NCBI RefSeq assembly: GCF_018143015.1
Contig: NC_054746.1
Span: forward strand, 38,876,687-38,940,686
Direction of reading: 5' to 3'
From: Lytechinus variegatus
Taxonomy: Eukaryota; Echinodermata; Echinoidea; Temnopleuroida; Toxopneustidae
DNA: 64,000 nt
The position numbers and the translations under genes are program-made. The notes below the pieces were generated by a model. That model was given only the letters and a program-made list of their open reading frames with translations, did no database searches and was not told the DNA's origin. Below are positions 31,305 through 44,908 of the stretch, one piece after another. The stretch's first letter is position 1, and every line of letters starts with the position of its first letter.

Positions 31305-32465
31305 ACTAGGATCATTTGAAATACAGTCACATTTAATTTGTAAGAAAATCTGAAAAAATGATAAATGTAGCACTTATTTTATATTCCACTCATTCTCAAG
31401 GTTACGTGCAACTCCACATACAGCCCAATGAAAGTTTCTCCTGATGGTCTTTTCTACATACCACTATTACTGTCAAATATTATTGATGAAGTAAAGGTAA
31501 ATCGATCATATTGAAGTTGGAATTTATTGAAATGAATTATGCATCCAGTACCAAAGCAATGATTTATGTACTTCAAAAGTAAAGAAGTTTTGAACAAGAC
31601 AACAGATTGCATGCATAATTATGCATAAAATTAATGAACAGTATATGTCACTATTATAACCATTTTATCATCAAAATACTGTATGTTCATACTTTGCTAG
31701 AAATAATAATATATGCTAAAATCATATTTTATTAGAAATAAAAGTATATGCTATTTTGTTACTCTGATAGATATAAAGGTATCTGCTAGGTTCATACTAT
31801 AAAAGATAATAAGCACATTCCGTCACATCAGTTTTCTGGAAAATTCTGTATATTAAATGACTAAGGAAAATAATGCTTATGGTTTACAGAATTTGTCTTA
31901 ACCGAATCAAGAAGGCTGAAACATCTACAGTACTACTGTCGTTATTTGTTCACCATGTCTGACGAATCCGTTTGCTTTTCATGACATCCTACATCTTCAT
32001 GTCAACCAAGCAAATTTATTGACGTTGTTTAGTAGCTTTAAATGATAGTTAAAATAGATTTGTAGCTGTTATCCTTCCCTGATCGTATTATGTTATACCG
32101 TATTCCTATGTAATCATTGATTATAACGGATTTACCACACGCTATTTTTACAATTGATTGTAAAATGTTTTTTTTATATGTGTTGTAATATCTTCTAATT
32201 CTCCTCTTAAATATTTTAACCCTTTTTTTTAATTGTGCTGGGCTCTCTAACAAAGCATTTTATACGGAAGAGACTACCCTTGGTCAATAAAAGAGAAGAA
32301 AAGATGAACGAATTAATTCATTAATTAATAAACAAACAAATATATAAATAAGTAAATAATGTTACGATGGAGGAATTGAAACGGACAATGAAATGGCTGG
32401 TGTGTACGAGCTTTAATTATGATCTTCTCTTTTTCTCTTTTACTCGATCCATCATCGCTTTTGAA
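31305..32465. other. Intergenic stretch, no gene recognised
   Basis: AT-rich. 31690-31810 repeats phrases like 'agaaataaaagtatatgcta' two or three times. Confidence 0.4.
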
Positions 32466-32473
32466 TACACACC

Positions 32474-32642
32474 CAGTGGCGTAACTACGGGGGGCATGAG
32501 GGCACGTGCCCCCCAATCGGCTGGCCCAAAAAAAAAGAAACGGGGAAAAGGAGAAAAAGAGGGAGAAAGCTAAAAAAAAGAAACGTAGTAGGAAAGAAGA
32601 AATTATTTTTCACTGTAATGCTATGTTATATTATGTAATAAT

Positions 32643-32715
<73 letters not shown>

Positions 32716-32806
32716 ATTTGTATCTAAAAGAAGAATAGATGCGAGCACGAAGTGCAAGCTGAAAATTTTGATATTTCGATCTGAAAAAAATGACAGTTTA
32801 ATGGAG

Positions 32807-32843
<37 letters not shown>

Positions 32844-33575
32844 GGTGTGTTTGGGTGTGTTTGTGGTGGGGGGAGGGGGAAGTTTGGTCTTTAAGCATTT
32901 TTATAATAACTGATTTCATTGTTGTTGTTTTTTTAAGATATATATGACTCATGATAGTGGAAAAATTGAAAATATAAAGTGTAAAGTATTATATATGATT
33001 TGAAATGTTAAATTGAGATGTTATGTAACTATTTGTTCATGAAATCAGAATAAAAACATTATTAAAAAAAAAGTGTATGGGTGTGTGTTTTGTACGATTG
33101 AGCGCCTTTGGAACGTTAATGATTTTGCCCCCCCCCCATCTGAAAAATGGATCGACGCCCCTGTATATCATGATTACAAAGACTACAAGTGAGTCATGTG
33201 TTTAGATGTAATTCTAACAAAATCAGCAAGCGCTTGCCAATTGCATTAGATGACAATGGTGAGACATGTATACTCTTAATAGATTCCTAAAAGTCCTTAA
33301 AATGTCCCTGTTTGGGTCAATATATACAAAAAAATGTTTGTTTAGCGAGAAAGGTACCTATCATGATTACAAAAATTTGCTTATAATGTCCCTTTTTAGG
33401 TCTGCATACCAAAAATTGATCTGTGAGATATACATCTGTATAATGGCACTGTCCTAAAATGCCTCTATTAGGTCAGTATACAAGGCAACTGAGCGCGCGA
33501 TGCGCGCTCAATAAGCGACTTAATTTTTTTTTGCTGGTGCCTCCCCACAATGCTGTGACCCACGGTACGCCACTG
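32474..33575. mobile_element. 1102-bp non-autonomous hAT-like element
   Basis: Ends CAGTGGCGTAAC and GGTACGCCACTG are inverted and flanked by an exact 8-bp duplication, TACACACC, at 32466-32473 and 33576-33583. G/C-rich subterminal runs, a long (TA)n, one monomer of the 'gcgagctgaaaatttt' satellite, and a nested terminus ending GGATCGACGCCCCTG at 33162 (related to 44739) lie inside. No transposase. Confidence 0.85.
32646..32712. repeat. (TA)n microsatellite inside the hAT-like element
   Basis: About 33 TA dinucleotides; a second, shorter (TA)n with (GT)n follows at 32806-32840. Confidence 0.95.
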
Positions 33576-33583
33576 TACACACC

Positions 33584-34111
33584 TTTAAGTTATTTAAGTT
33601 ATCGATGGAACGGTTGGCACGATAATATCCATTGGGTGTTCTTACGGAAACGCGGGCACTCTGCATTCCAGTATCCACTTAGTTTCTTTTACTTTAAATG
33701 CACAATCATGACAACAGGGCATTTTAGCAATCACTTTGCGGACGCTATCTTTAACGCAGAGAATCTTTTGTCAAAAGTCCGTCATAACAGAGCAGCCTTT
33801 GTCGAAAATGGGTGAATGAAAACCACAAAGTCGTCCTGGACTCTGGACAAGAAACACATCTGCAATGATTTGTCCGGTCCGAATCTGAAGACGATGTCCT
33901 GTCACGGTCAACAACCAACTTTCGGCAATGACCTCTAATCTCTTCATTGTGATTTGACGGGTATTTTCAATAGATTCTGAAGGTTGCAGAAAACGTGACC
34001 TGCGAAGTGGATGCTAAAATACGCTATTATGAGAGGAACCAAACACAAATGAGAATCGAGAAAGCAGATTGGTGAATATTTAAACAAAATCAGGCAAATC
34101 AATGAGAAAGT
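33584..34111. other. Intergenic stretch, nothing recognised
   Basis: More balanced base composition than its surroundings. The open frame 33459-33815 crosses the end of the hAT-like element and has no known motif. Confidence 0.35.
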
Positions 34112-34400
34112 TATAAGGCCCGGTCCCACTGCATTACGGATGCATAGCGGATGTAAAACGTACCAAAATCTTGTCATCCGTTGGAAAACGCTATGCATCC
34201 GTTGCGTACTCATTGCCCACGTGTTACATACGTTTTTGCTGAACAAAAGAGAGAGGTTATTTTCTGATATGTTTTCGCTAACTTTGTGCATTTCTGGAGC
34301 GGATGTAAACGGATGGAGCGACCGCTGAAATTTTGCTCGTCCGCTGTGTCCTTTATAAATACGTTTTGTGTCCGTCGGCCAGTGGGATCAGGCCTTTATA
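34112..34400. mobile_element. 289-bp MITE with 'ggtcccactg' ends
   Basis: Left TATAAGGCCCGGTCCCACTG and reversed right TATAAAGGCCTGATCCCACTG. The interior has 'gcggatgtaaa' and 'catccg' words in both orientations. A TA target duplication is possible. Confidence 0.8.
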
Positions 34401-35035
34401 GAATTTGTTAATGTTTTACAAAACTATGGTCTCTCATGTGGAAATTTCTTGCATACCGCTAAGATAATGCCATTTTGATGTATAAAGGTTAAAGAAGAGA
34501 ATACATTGAATGACTTCACAGTAATTTTTCTTCGGTACTTTTAGTAATGATACATCTTTGCTTTTAATCTGTTGTGGTTGAATGATCTATCTTCTTAAAA
34601 AGGATGTGTATTATGTGATTGCCAACTTGGAAGGCGGTTTACAAGCTTTCAAGTTTGCCCAGTATTATGATGTCCATGCAGTCACGTATCTATGCGTTAA
34701 TTGACTAGCTCCATATCGAAATGCCAACCACGTTACATTTACATTCTTTTCACGTATGAATAGGACTATCGTCCCCAACATATCAGGCAATTAGAAAAGC
34801 ACATTACATACTCGGGCGTAAATATGTCACGGGCGTAAATCGTAAATCAGGGGGGGGGGGAGGGGGATACATCCCCGCCTTTTTGAGAGGGGAGGGATGG
34901 CATGTACAATCAACCCCCCTCTTTTCAAGACGAACGTTATTTTTTTTAATCATCAAATGATTTATACTAACTCTTAATGCATGGATTCATTTGCATGCGA
35001 TCAAAGTGCTTAGATTTGCCAAAATTGGCATACTA
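34401..35035. other. Intergenic, G-rich repeat fragment
   Basis: A 'caggggggggggaggggg' stretch at 34849 starts a probable G-rich DNA-element fragment; its other end was not found. Confidence 0.35.
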
Positions 35036-35180
35036 ATACCGTGTTTACATTTAATCGGCATTTGGTTCAGAACCGCGAGCCGATGCAGAATCGGCTTTTG
35101 GTTTGCGTTTACACGTTGGTACAGCTCGCGGTTCAGAACTGCGAGCCGATTCAAATGCCGATTAAGTGTAAACACGGTAT
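35036..35180. mobile_element. 145-bp palindromic MITE, 'ataccgtgtttac' ends
   Basis: ATACCGTGTTTACATTTAAT mirrors ATTAAGTGTAAACACGGTAT. 'cagaaccgcgagccgat' occurs in both arms. Confidence 0.9.
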
Positions 35181-36896
35181 AAAATGCAAAATTTCTCGCG
35201 CGGTCGCTCCGCTAACGTGGTCAATCTAATCATAACCAGAACAAATCCCTATGTTCAGCACTCTGCAAATGTTATATCCCCTGCATCATGAGAGTGTGGT
35301 TATAATACGTCCATTTATGAACTGTATGATAATATGGTTATAACTTTGATCATAAACCAATCAAAACATCTTTTGACTACACTAGCGTGAATGTGGGAGG
35401 GGAGGGCGTCATACTATCCGAGCATCTTTGTGAAATCGGGAAATAATAATTTGTACCAAAAAATTGAAGTATACTGTATACTTCAAGTTGAGAGTACGAT
35501 GACTTACTGATGACATTGACCAAATCAATGCAATTAATGAAACACAGAGGCAAGGTAGTATATTTCCCACACCCTTTACAATTAAATCCGTTTATGGAAG
35601 ACTTTAAATCATACTAATTTCATAACAATCTAATAAATATTTCAAATATGAATTTTGTTCCAAATTTTGAATGTTGCATCACCTTCCAAGGTAATCTTAA
35701 AGATTATCAAAATTGTATCCTTTCCGCAATATTTTTCTTTTGATTTGCATCGTTTTGCTATTTCCACCTTTTTGGGAGCTTATACAAGTTAACCTTTTCA
35801 AGGCTCGCCCACCACGCTCACTCGCTGTATTTCTCCCATCATTACACATCCCTTTGAAAGAGGATTTTGTCTTCCGACTTTTACGAAAATTTGCTTGCTC
35901 GCTTCGCTCGCTCGCATATTGATATTTACCGTAATGCATTTTTTATATCCTAACAAATCCATTACAATAGTCATCGAAAATATTCACGATAGGCATTTAA
36001 TTGAAAGATGGTAGTATATAACACTGGTGTCGATCCGTGACGTCATATACTATTCATGTGGGATTAAACAATAGATCACCCCCCCCCCCCTTTAACAATA
36101 GATTCAAAACACAAATCGACACCCATAATGTATGCATTTACAGTATACGTATACATTTCCCGTGATTTGATAATTACACACCACTTGAAAGAGGTTTTTG
36201 GACATCATATTTGTCTGCTAACTACTGAAAATTTGCTCGCTCGCTTGCATATTGATATTAACCGTATATCATTACTTTATAGCCATCGGAAAAAACGTAC
36301 ATGTAATATAAGCCTTTAACTAAATGTTGGTAGTATTATGTGCATGGTCAAATACCCCGAATACTAGTACATAGCCCTTGGTGTGGGGTGTCCCCCAAAT
36401 TTTGAATTTTAAGATCAATAGGTTGCTATCATCCCCCTCCATTGCTCGGACCGGATTTACGCCCCTTACGCCAGTATACTCTATTGTGCGAAATGGGAGG
36501 GAAAACATTCATCACAGCAGTTTTCAGTGAGACATAACAATACAATTCACAACATGCCTTACTTCTAACAATAAGTTTTTAGAGCAAATTCTTTTGTGTC
36601 TATGTTTTGATTTATTTGTAAGAGGTATTCAAGCGTACGGTTTGTTTGTGGTGGAAGCTAATGATCACTGGGAATCCATTCATAATCAGCATTGTTCTGC
36701 TCTGAGTGTGCATGTTAGTATGGATCTATGAACCGGTAGCAGCATTGAAGCTAAATTCGAACCACAAGAGAAGTGATAGATGTTGAATAAATTTGACGCG
36801 GAGGTGGATATAATCTTATCGTGTCTAATAGGGATAATTGATTAAAGTCAGCTTTGCAGTAGGGAACAGAAAATAGCGACTCAAGTACATCTTCAA
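35181..36896. repeat. Upstream region of the receptor gene with a diverged ~320-bp tandem duplication
   Basis: 'ttgaaagagg...gaaaatttgct(t)gctcgct' and 'catattgatatt(t/a)accg' occur at 35855-36010 and again at 36185-36330, with short C-runs and inverted TGACGTCA (36033) between. No gene recognised. Confidence 0.5.
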
Positions 36897-36906
36897 GCGC
36901 ATGCGC
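36897..36906. promoter_or_regulatory. NRF1-type palindrome upstream of the receptor start
   Basis: GCGCATGCGC, a perfect match to the NRF1 core, lies 127 nt before the ATG at 37034, next to the likely 5' UTR of the GABA-B-like receptor. It is a common core-promoter element of TATA-less animal promoters. Binding is inferred. Confidence 0.45.
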
Positions 36907-37033
36907 AACATTTCTCGTCATGCAATTTTCGAGCACTCCACGAACCATCATCAGAAGATATCAAGTGTGTTAAGATGACGGGATGCTGTTATTGCTTGGT
37001 CGGTCACATAGAGGCCAGTCGAACTGAACAGTG

Positions 37034-40000
37034 ATGGTCATGGCGATAACAAAACTTTTCAGATTGCTGCGGTTTGAATTCTGGCTGTCAATTACGATGT
37101 CGATGTTGGTTTCGTCGTTAGCCGCAACATCAAACCCAATGTCTTCTTCCGATTTGGACACGACGATGTCTCCATCACAATCCACCGTCATCAATGACTT
37201 CGAATCGATGTCGTCGACCCCTATCACCACCTTTCAGACTGATACAAACCAATCACAGTCTCTACAGCCGTCCCATGGAATCAGTAATGATGACAAAATT
37301 CCAATATATTTGGGTGGCTTTTTCACCCTCGGAGGAAATTGGGATGGTAGTGGTATACTACCTGTGGTAGAGATGGCTTTAGAGCATATCAACAATCGAC
37401 CTGATCTTTTAGCTGATTATGATCTTAGGATGGTTTGGAATGATACACAGGTGAGTCTTTACCCACTTGAAATATACTGATTAAGCCTCAGAATATTCTT
37501 TTCATAAACCACTCTTTTTGTTAGGTTTTTATTGTCGATATTTTTTGTTTGTGTTGATTTATTTTTGTATACATGTATATCTATCTATCCATCTATCTAC
37601 ATGTATCTATCTATCTATATACATATATATCGTGTAGTACGTGTGTCTTTCATGCTTTTGAGTTACCGAGGCAATATCTTATCCTCATAACTAGTTCGAT
37701 GTTTTACTTTTATTTGGAACCTCATTCCATTGATGATGTTACTTTGTATGTAAGTCCCAAACAAATCAAAGAGCCCAGTGATGTCTCAATAAATTGAGGG
37801 GATGCATGAGGTCGAGTTTATTTCTAAATCGAATCACAACTAGTCTTGAGGACGCAATGATGATGACTTTTTAAAATCCTGTCATATACTTCTTCAATGA
37901 TGAAGAAGTATATGATAGGATTTTAAAAAGTCATCATTGTGTCCTCATGACTAATCACAACGCACTGCAGAGTGCTCAATCATTACCTTGGCACGGTTGT
38001 TATCGCGGAGAATTAAGACTTCAAGGAATAAAATCCTGCAAACAATTAATGTTTAGTAATGATTCTTTTTAATTGTTGATTCATCACTTCCGATGTGCTT
38101 CAAATAATTTTATACCGTGTTTCATGATAAACATTTGTTGCTATTTCTTTGGATCGTGATGAATGCATGTGTTTTCAGAGGGAGGTGGGGTATGAAATAA
38201 TGTGTCATAATTTGTATTTAATGCGTAATTTAGATAATATATCGACAGACTTGGATGATGGATATTGACAATTCGCTCAATTATGGGAGAGCAGCTCGCT
38301 GGCGGCATCCCAAACTGATAGTGCATTACCCCCCCCCCCCACACACACACACACAGTTTATTCGATTTTATTTTCAAACTGGATCATTATCTCAATAGAT
38401 CCAATCGAGCAAAGTTAGCTATGTAAATTTTCATTTTTCAGAAGTCAGTCCTAATTTTTTTAATGCTGTTTGTATTCATTATCATTCACCCGATTAATAT
38501 GCAAGAAAGTCCAGCCATCCTATCAAATAATATGCTTAGGTGAGATTATTGAAGCCAGCCTGTGCAAAATTATTATTCATTTTGACAGAGTCTGAGTTTG
38601 ATCAGTTTCTTTTGAAACCCATAAAGAAATTAAGTATATATCGTTAATCCAGGCACATTAATGTCATTACTCTGAATTTTAATATTTGCAGCAGGTAGAG
38701 AGAAGTGTTGAAAATACTGCATTCTTTTCTTCAGTTTCTTTAATAAATGCTTTGATAAGTGGGTACATCTTCCGTGATTTTGCTGATAGTGCCACAAAAA
38801 TTAAATCTACAATAAATCTACTGTGAGATGAATCCAGTCATGCATGCTTGTACAAACCAGCAGTGTACATTGATTTCAGATTTATATTCTCGATATTGAC
38901 ACATACCCTTCAACTCCCGCACTACCGAACTCCCACCCGCACACACACCAACCCTCACGCACACCCATTTCAGAAACTTCACACACCTACACTCTTCCTC
39001 TCATACATACTTTATTTTTGTTTTTAAAGGTTTATTTCTTCCCCTTCAAACATTTACAATAAAACATACATTATGATTGTCCAGTTATACGCTGTTTTCC
39101 ATTCATGAGAACAATAAAACAATTATTACATACACTGATATATACGCGTGCACACACATACGCGCCCTCACCCACCCACATGCACACACAAAATTAACAA
39201 TTTTTGTGATAATCAGAGAGAGAGATTGCATTTATTTCTGAAATAGTACGTGTATATCTGAGATATTACATTTTGAGATTGTTAATTTTGTCAGCCAAAA
39301 GTACCAAAATTAACAATCTCAAATGTAAAAAAGCTCTCAGGAATAAATTATTTTTGTGATAACATACTGTAATTCATATTCCTGCAAAAGCATGCAAATC
39401 TGTGATTGCTTTTTTTTCCAAGATTTGATTTAATTCCGCGTAAACTTATGATTCTGCGGTTGTCTTTATTTTTGTGGTTGTTTTTATTTCTGTAGTTTAT
39501 TTCTAGAGTTTTCTTATTGTTTGAAATTGTTTTATTTGCGAGATTATCTATTTCTAAACGATGACATTCATTTGTAAAATATAATGCTATTTCAATTACG
39601 ATATTTTTTATCTGGACGAGTCTTATATTTCTAAAATCTTTTATCAATGATTGACAAAATTCATTTCTGAGTTGTCTTTTATTCTCAATTCTATCCATTT
39701 CTGGTTAAATACTTTTCTTTTTGACTTATGTAGGGGAAGGCGGGGTAAGTTGAGCATAGGGGCAAGTTGAGCCACCAGCCCCAGGCCAATAATGAATGAG
39801 TCAGACATTGTGGTGGTGTCATGTATTGATGACCCATAGCATAACCCCTAACCCCACCACATTGTTTCCAACTTTGAAACAAAAAGTAGTTTTTTAGAGG
39901 GAAAAATATGAATTTCAGCCAAAAAAGTAAAAAAGAGTGTGAAATAGATAAGTGCTTTATAAACACACACGTCTTTAAAAATAATAAAGACATGATAACA

Positions 40001-43000
40001 ACATTATTAGTCCAGGTATGGATCTTCATTCTTGTCATAGTCTTTTATATGATGGATGCATAATAAATGTGTGGATACAAAATTATCGCACTAAGTTCGG
40101 ACTGGGGTAAGTTGAGCCAAACAGCATGGGGCAAGTTGAGCCATGGTAATTCCTATGGTAATGTATCTTAAAAAACAAACAAACCATAAAAATCGATTGA
40201 AATGCAGGCTGAAAGGAGCAAATTTACATGACTGCTCTTTTCCTTTTACAGGATGTTAGTATTTATAGAGAATTAGCAAGTGAAAAGACTTTAAACAAAA
40301 AATTGACATGCTGGTTCTCCCCCATACATTTTGTACATAGTTTTTGTGGCTCAACTTACCCCAGAAGGTGGCTCAAACTTACCCCATATATGGGGCAAGT
40401 TGAGCCATCTGACATCGTTTTTTTCAAAGGTCACGATGACTTTCAGTGTGGGGAAAGAAAGTTATATATAGGTGGAAAATATTTCAGAAGAATTAAATTT
40501 CAAGGCAAGGTACTTATTTCGACAAGATTATTAATCATATCAATTCTAACATGCAAAAAGCAAAAACTGTCACAACTTACCCCGCCTTCCCCTACTATTC
40601 GTCCGAAGTGATGTATTCATTTATGAATGTTACATTTCTGAGATACTACTTTTGTTTCTGAGAAAGTTGATTTATTTCTAAGAAACGGCAATTTTTTCTG
40701 AGAAACTTCATTTATTTCTAAAAGACATGTATTTCTGAGATACTACATTTAATTCTGAGAGTTATTTATTTTTTGAGATTGTTACTTTTGGCCCTTTTGG
40801 CTGCCCATATTATCGTAGTCTTAACTTAAACCAGCAATCTGGATTGAAAAATTATGTCTCATGCGCTTTTGTATGTTTTAATATCATACTGTTTGAAAGC
40901 ATGCAGCTGTCACACAAGGAATTAAAATGAACAGTTAAATAACTATCTACCTTGTCTAGCAGCTACTATTATGACTAATAAAACTAATGTCAATGGCGGC
41001 CCATAACACTTTGCTATGTATAATTCATTTGCCTTCTGGAGGGCATCTGTATAGAGGGTTATAAATATTCATAATTTATGCGGTAAGCGGCTTATTCATC
41101 ATATTCTCACCTAACCCCTATAATCTTCATAAGAGAACAAACGCAGCTGGATCTATTTCATTTTCAAGATTCTTACATCTTCTTGTCATCGGCCATGTAT
41201 TAGTATCTTCTCGACCTGAATAAAGGAAGTATTTTCTCCCCCCCCCCCTCTCTCTCTCTCTCAGTCTTTTGAATGTGCGAGAAGCAAACTGTATCGGCTC
41301 TGCCCATTTTCTTATATAACTACCACCCCAATTCATTTGTAATAGAAGCAAACAAATAAACTATTTTATAAGTATTCCAATATCAATTCTATACTTTCTT
41401 GTCATTAATCATTCCTATTTATATCAGAACGACCTGATTTGAGTTTGAAAGTATGTCAAATATGTTTAATCTATTTCGTTTCACTTTTATGTACAATGTA
41501 TTGATATACTATTACATGCAAGTGTTCTACTATTGGCCAATCCCTTATAAGAATTTCTGCAACTTTTTACATAATAAGGTAAATAATTAATGAAATACAA
41601 TAGAAAGGAGGATGTGACAAAATATTCGATAAGCAAAACAATAAACAAAGTTATAGTTTGTATGACATACAGATTAATGCAAGGTTGCAAGGATTGCCAC
41701 TATAAGCTTATAACTCGACAGCGTGGCAACCCTGTGGCTATAGATAAAATCTGTAGTAGTAGTATTTATGCATTATATTCTAAGTATACCTGTATTAGAC
41801 TTAATTACCTCCTTTGTAAAGCGCCATATAAGCATTTACTATTATTATTATTATTATTATTAATAGCTCTATGATAAATATATGAAAAAGCTCTATGAAA
41901 AAAATATATCCTTTTTAGATCTTTAACGCTTATATTAATTAATATCAGTTAAAAATGGGGGTAAAGTGGTCTCATTTATTTAACAGTTATTGTAATCTAA
42001 GAAATTTTACCAACTATTTGATTTTAGCCCATCAAATTATTTAGAAATCATAGCGTTCTGTAATTCAGTGAATTCTTATTCAGTGTATTCCGTACTCTGC
42101 GTCTATATAGTTTCATTTTTTTTCACAACACTCTTCCTCGTTGGAGAATAAAACACAGTTTTTCTATTGTAAAGTACGAAGTTACGAATAACTATGAGGA
42201 AGGAAAATGCTGGGTTTAGAACTGAAAGTGAAATTAAGAAAAATGGTAAAATTCTGTAGGCTGATTAATCAAATGAATTACCGTAGTAACCAAAAAATCA
42301 TTGTTGTTTTCCCGCTTACCAAGGTGGAAACTATTCAGAGTTGTTAATAAAACAGTTAAGAAGAGGAATTTAATTTCATATAATAACTTCCTCTTTCCAA
42401 TATTTATTTTATTATAGTTTTTTTTTGTTCAAATGACATCGTAAGTTATGCTCGTAGGGTAAATTTTAACTGACATTACATTTACAATCTTTGAACTGAT
42501 CCATAATGGCTTTAGCTTACAACCAAAGACACACTTGATTACATTTTTATTCACACAATGATATTGTGTTATTATTATACGTGTTTGCATGAACTTCAGA
42601 GAATCGTTCACCTTTACATCCTTGTCGAATAAACTCTGAGTAATAGATTTTCTGTATTTGCATTATGTGATATCATCAAAGTAAAAACTATCCTTTTGAA
42701 AACAAATACTTTCGCCATGATTCAATGGGGATTTTGAATAATGGATTTTTTTCTGGTGAATTTTTAGCCCGGCTTTGTCTCTGTCCAGTTCTTTCGAAAT
42801 AATATTTCATATGTCTCATTTATTATTACCAATATTATTTGTTTTATAATTTTCACTTAACGGTTAAAAACAAAATATTGTATAGTCGATTTATGTTTGC
42901 ATCGGAAAACATCGATCTTTCTCTAAACATTTCACAGTTTGTAAATATGAATGTACAAAGAATAGCTTTTCAATGAAAAGTGTGAATGCATAGAGTCATT

Positions 43001-44873
43001 TGTTATGCCATAATTCCTCCAAATAATTATATCATTGAGACGATTGAGACGTTAGATAACATCATACTACTATATACAAATTCCAAGAAATAGGATATAA
43101 GAAACGCCCTTGTGTCCTACTTTATCACTTTTCAGAGTACAATCTCTATGATTGTTTTATATTTTATATAATAGATATTCCTTTCACTTTAACAATATCA
43201 GTTTAGTACACGAACAAAGGTAATAGCTTTTCTGATAGTACAGTGTGATAATACCAATGTTTATTAAAAAAGTATATTGCACCTCTTGTTTGTGTATTAT
43301 CCATTTACTATGAGCAAAGGGCTTCAGTGAATTTAATTTGGCCAATTGTCATCTACAGCCCATAAAAAAGGCCTATAACGAAATAAGACTTGGTATTAAA
43401 TCTTTTTATCTTCAGTTCTCAGTTTGATGAAGATGTGATTTTAGCCCATTTGTCCTTTGCTTCCCTTTGTCCTTTTGTCGCCTTTGGTTGAGTTGAATTG
43501 AGTTTGGTTATTGTAGTATTGTACGTGCATTCTCCACGAACCATTGGCTTTCACACTTTTAAATCACTGTCAAAGTATAGAACGCAGAAGATTCGAGTAG
43601 TCGGGGGGAACCCCTGTACTCCTTCAAAACTACTTGATAAAGCATGGCCACCAAATGGAGCACACGAAAAAAAAAAAAATTTTATAGACACATATTCACT
43701 CCGTTATTCTCGGTTGGATTATTTGTACCAGCTTGACGTCAGCAGTGGCGAATCAATGCGAAACGCAAAGAACGCACACTTCCCTAATATTTTTGAGGAT
43801 CACACGTTTAACATTATACAATATTAGATAGCCAAGACAGTTAGCCAAGCGCGATTGGTCAATTGCGCGTCACGTGATATGATCGAAATCCATGTATTTT
43901 CCCAGCGGTCCACCTTCGATGAATATATTGACTAACCGGTCCATGAATATATTTTTAGGTGTTTGGCGCCCTCTTGTGGATTAGATGTAACCATGCATTA
44001 TCGGCCTGCCTTGGACCTGGACTGGGCTCGAACTTAGATTTAGATCTAGGGCTAGGCCTAAACAAAGTTGATTTAAATAGAAAAGGGTCATTCACTGCGT
44101 TAGGCTAACGTTACTTAGATATATATAGATCAAGTTCTAATGTTAGATCTATACCAGTTCAATCAATCACTTTGAATATCATAAACATGCTGCACGCATC
44201 GTTAGGCCTAACTTTATCTTCATCATTAGAGGCTATCTAATATAACAGATATTGACTGATGGGATGTGTAAAACAAACATTGTTTGGACCACCTAAAGGA
44301 TTAATATTTTCCCTCGTGATCATATTTTCCCTCAGCGCTGCGCGCTTCGGGAAAATATAACCCCTCGGGAAAATACAAATCCGGCGGTCCAAAGAATGTT
44401 TATATTACACACCCCATTAGTCAATATCTGTATATTAATATAGCTAAATTCACGAACATTATCATTTGCGCCCCTCTGTTTTCAATTAGCTCCCTGCGCC
44501 CTCCTCTATTTCAAAATCATTGATCAACCAGAGTGAACTTCACTTTTAATATTCGATCCAACCAAGGCACTGAATGTCCTTAGAATAACACTTGAGGTTT
44601 TAGAAGGTATTTTCCCATAATTTGATTGATGTTTTTCTAGTTCGAATTGCTGACGAAAAACTTGATATCCTTAACTGAAGAGCTATTTCACGTTTAATGC
44701 ATAATCTGGTGGAACAAACAATGGAAACATTTATTACTCAGGGGCGTCGATCCATTTTGAGATTGGGGGGGGGGGGGGCAAAATCATGAATCAACATTCC
44801 AAAGGCGTTCGATCACACAAAACAAACAAACTCATGCACACACACGCACTCTTACACATACACACACACAGGC

Positions 44874-44908
<35 letters not shown>

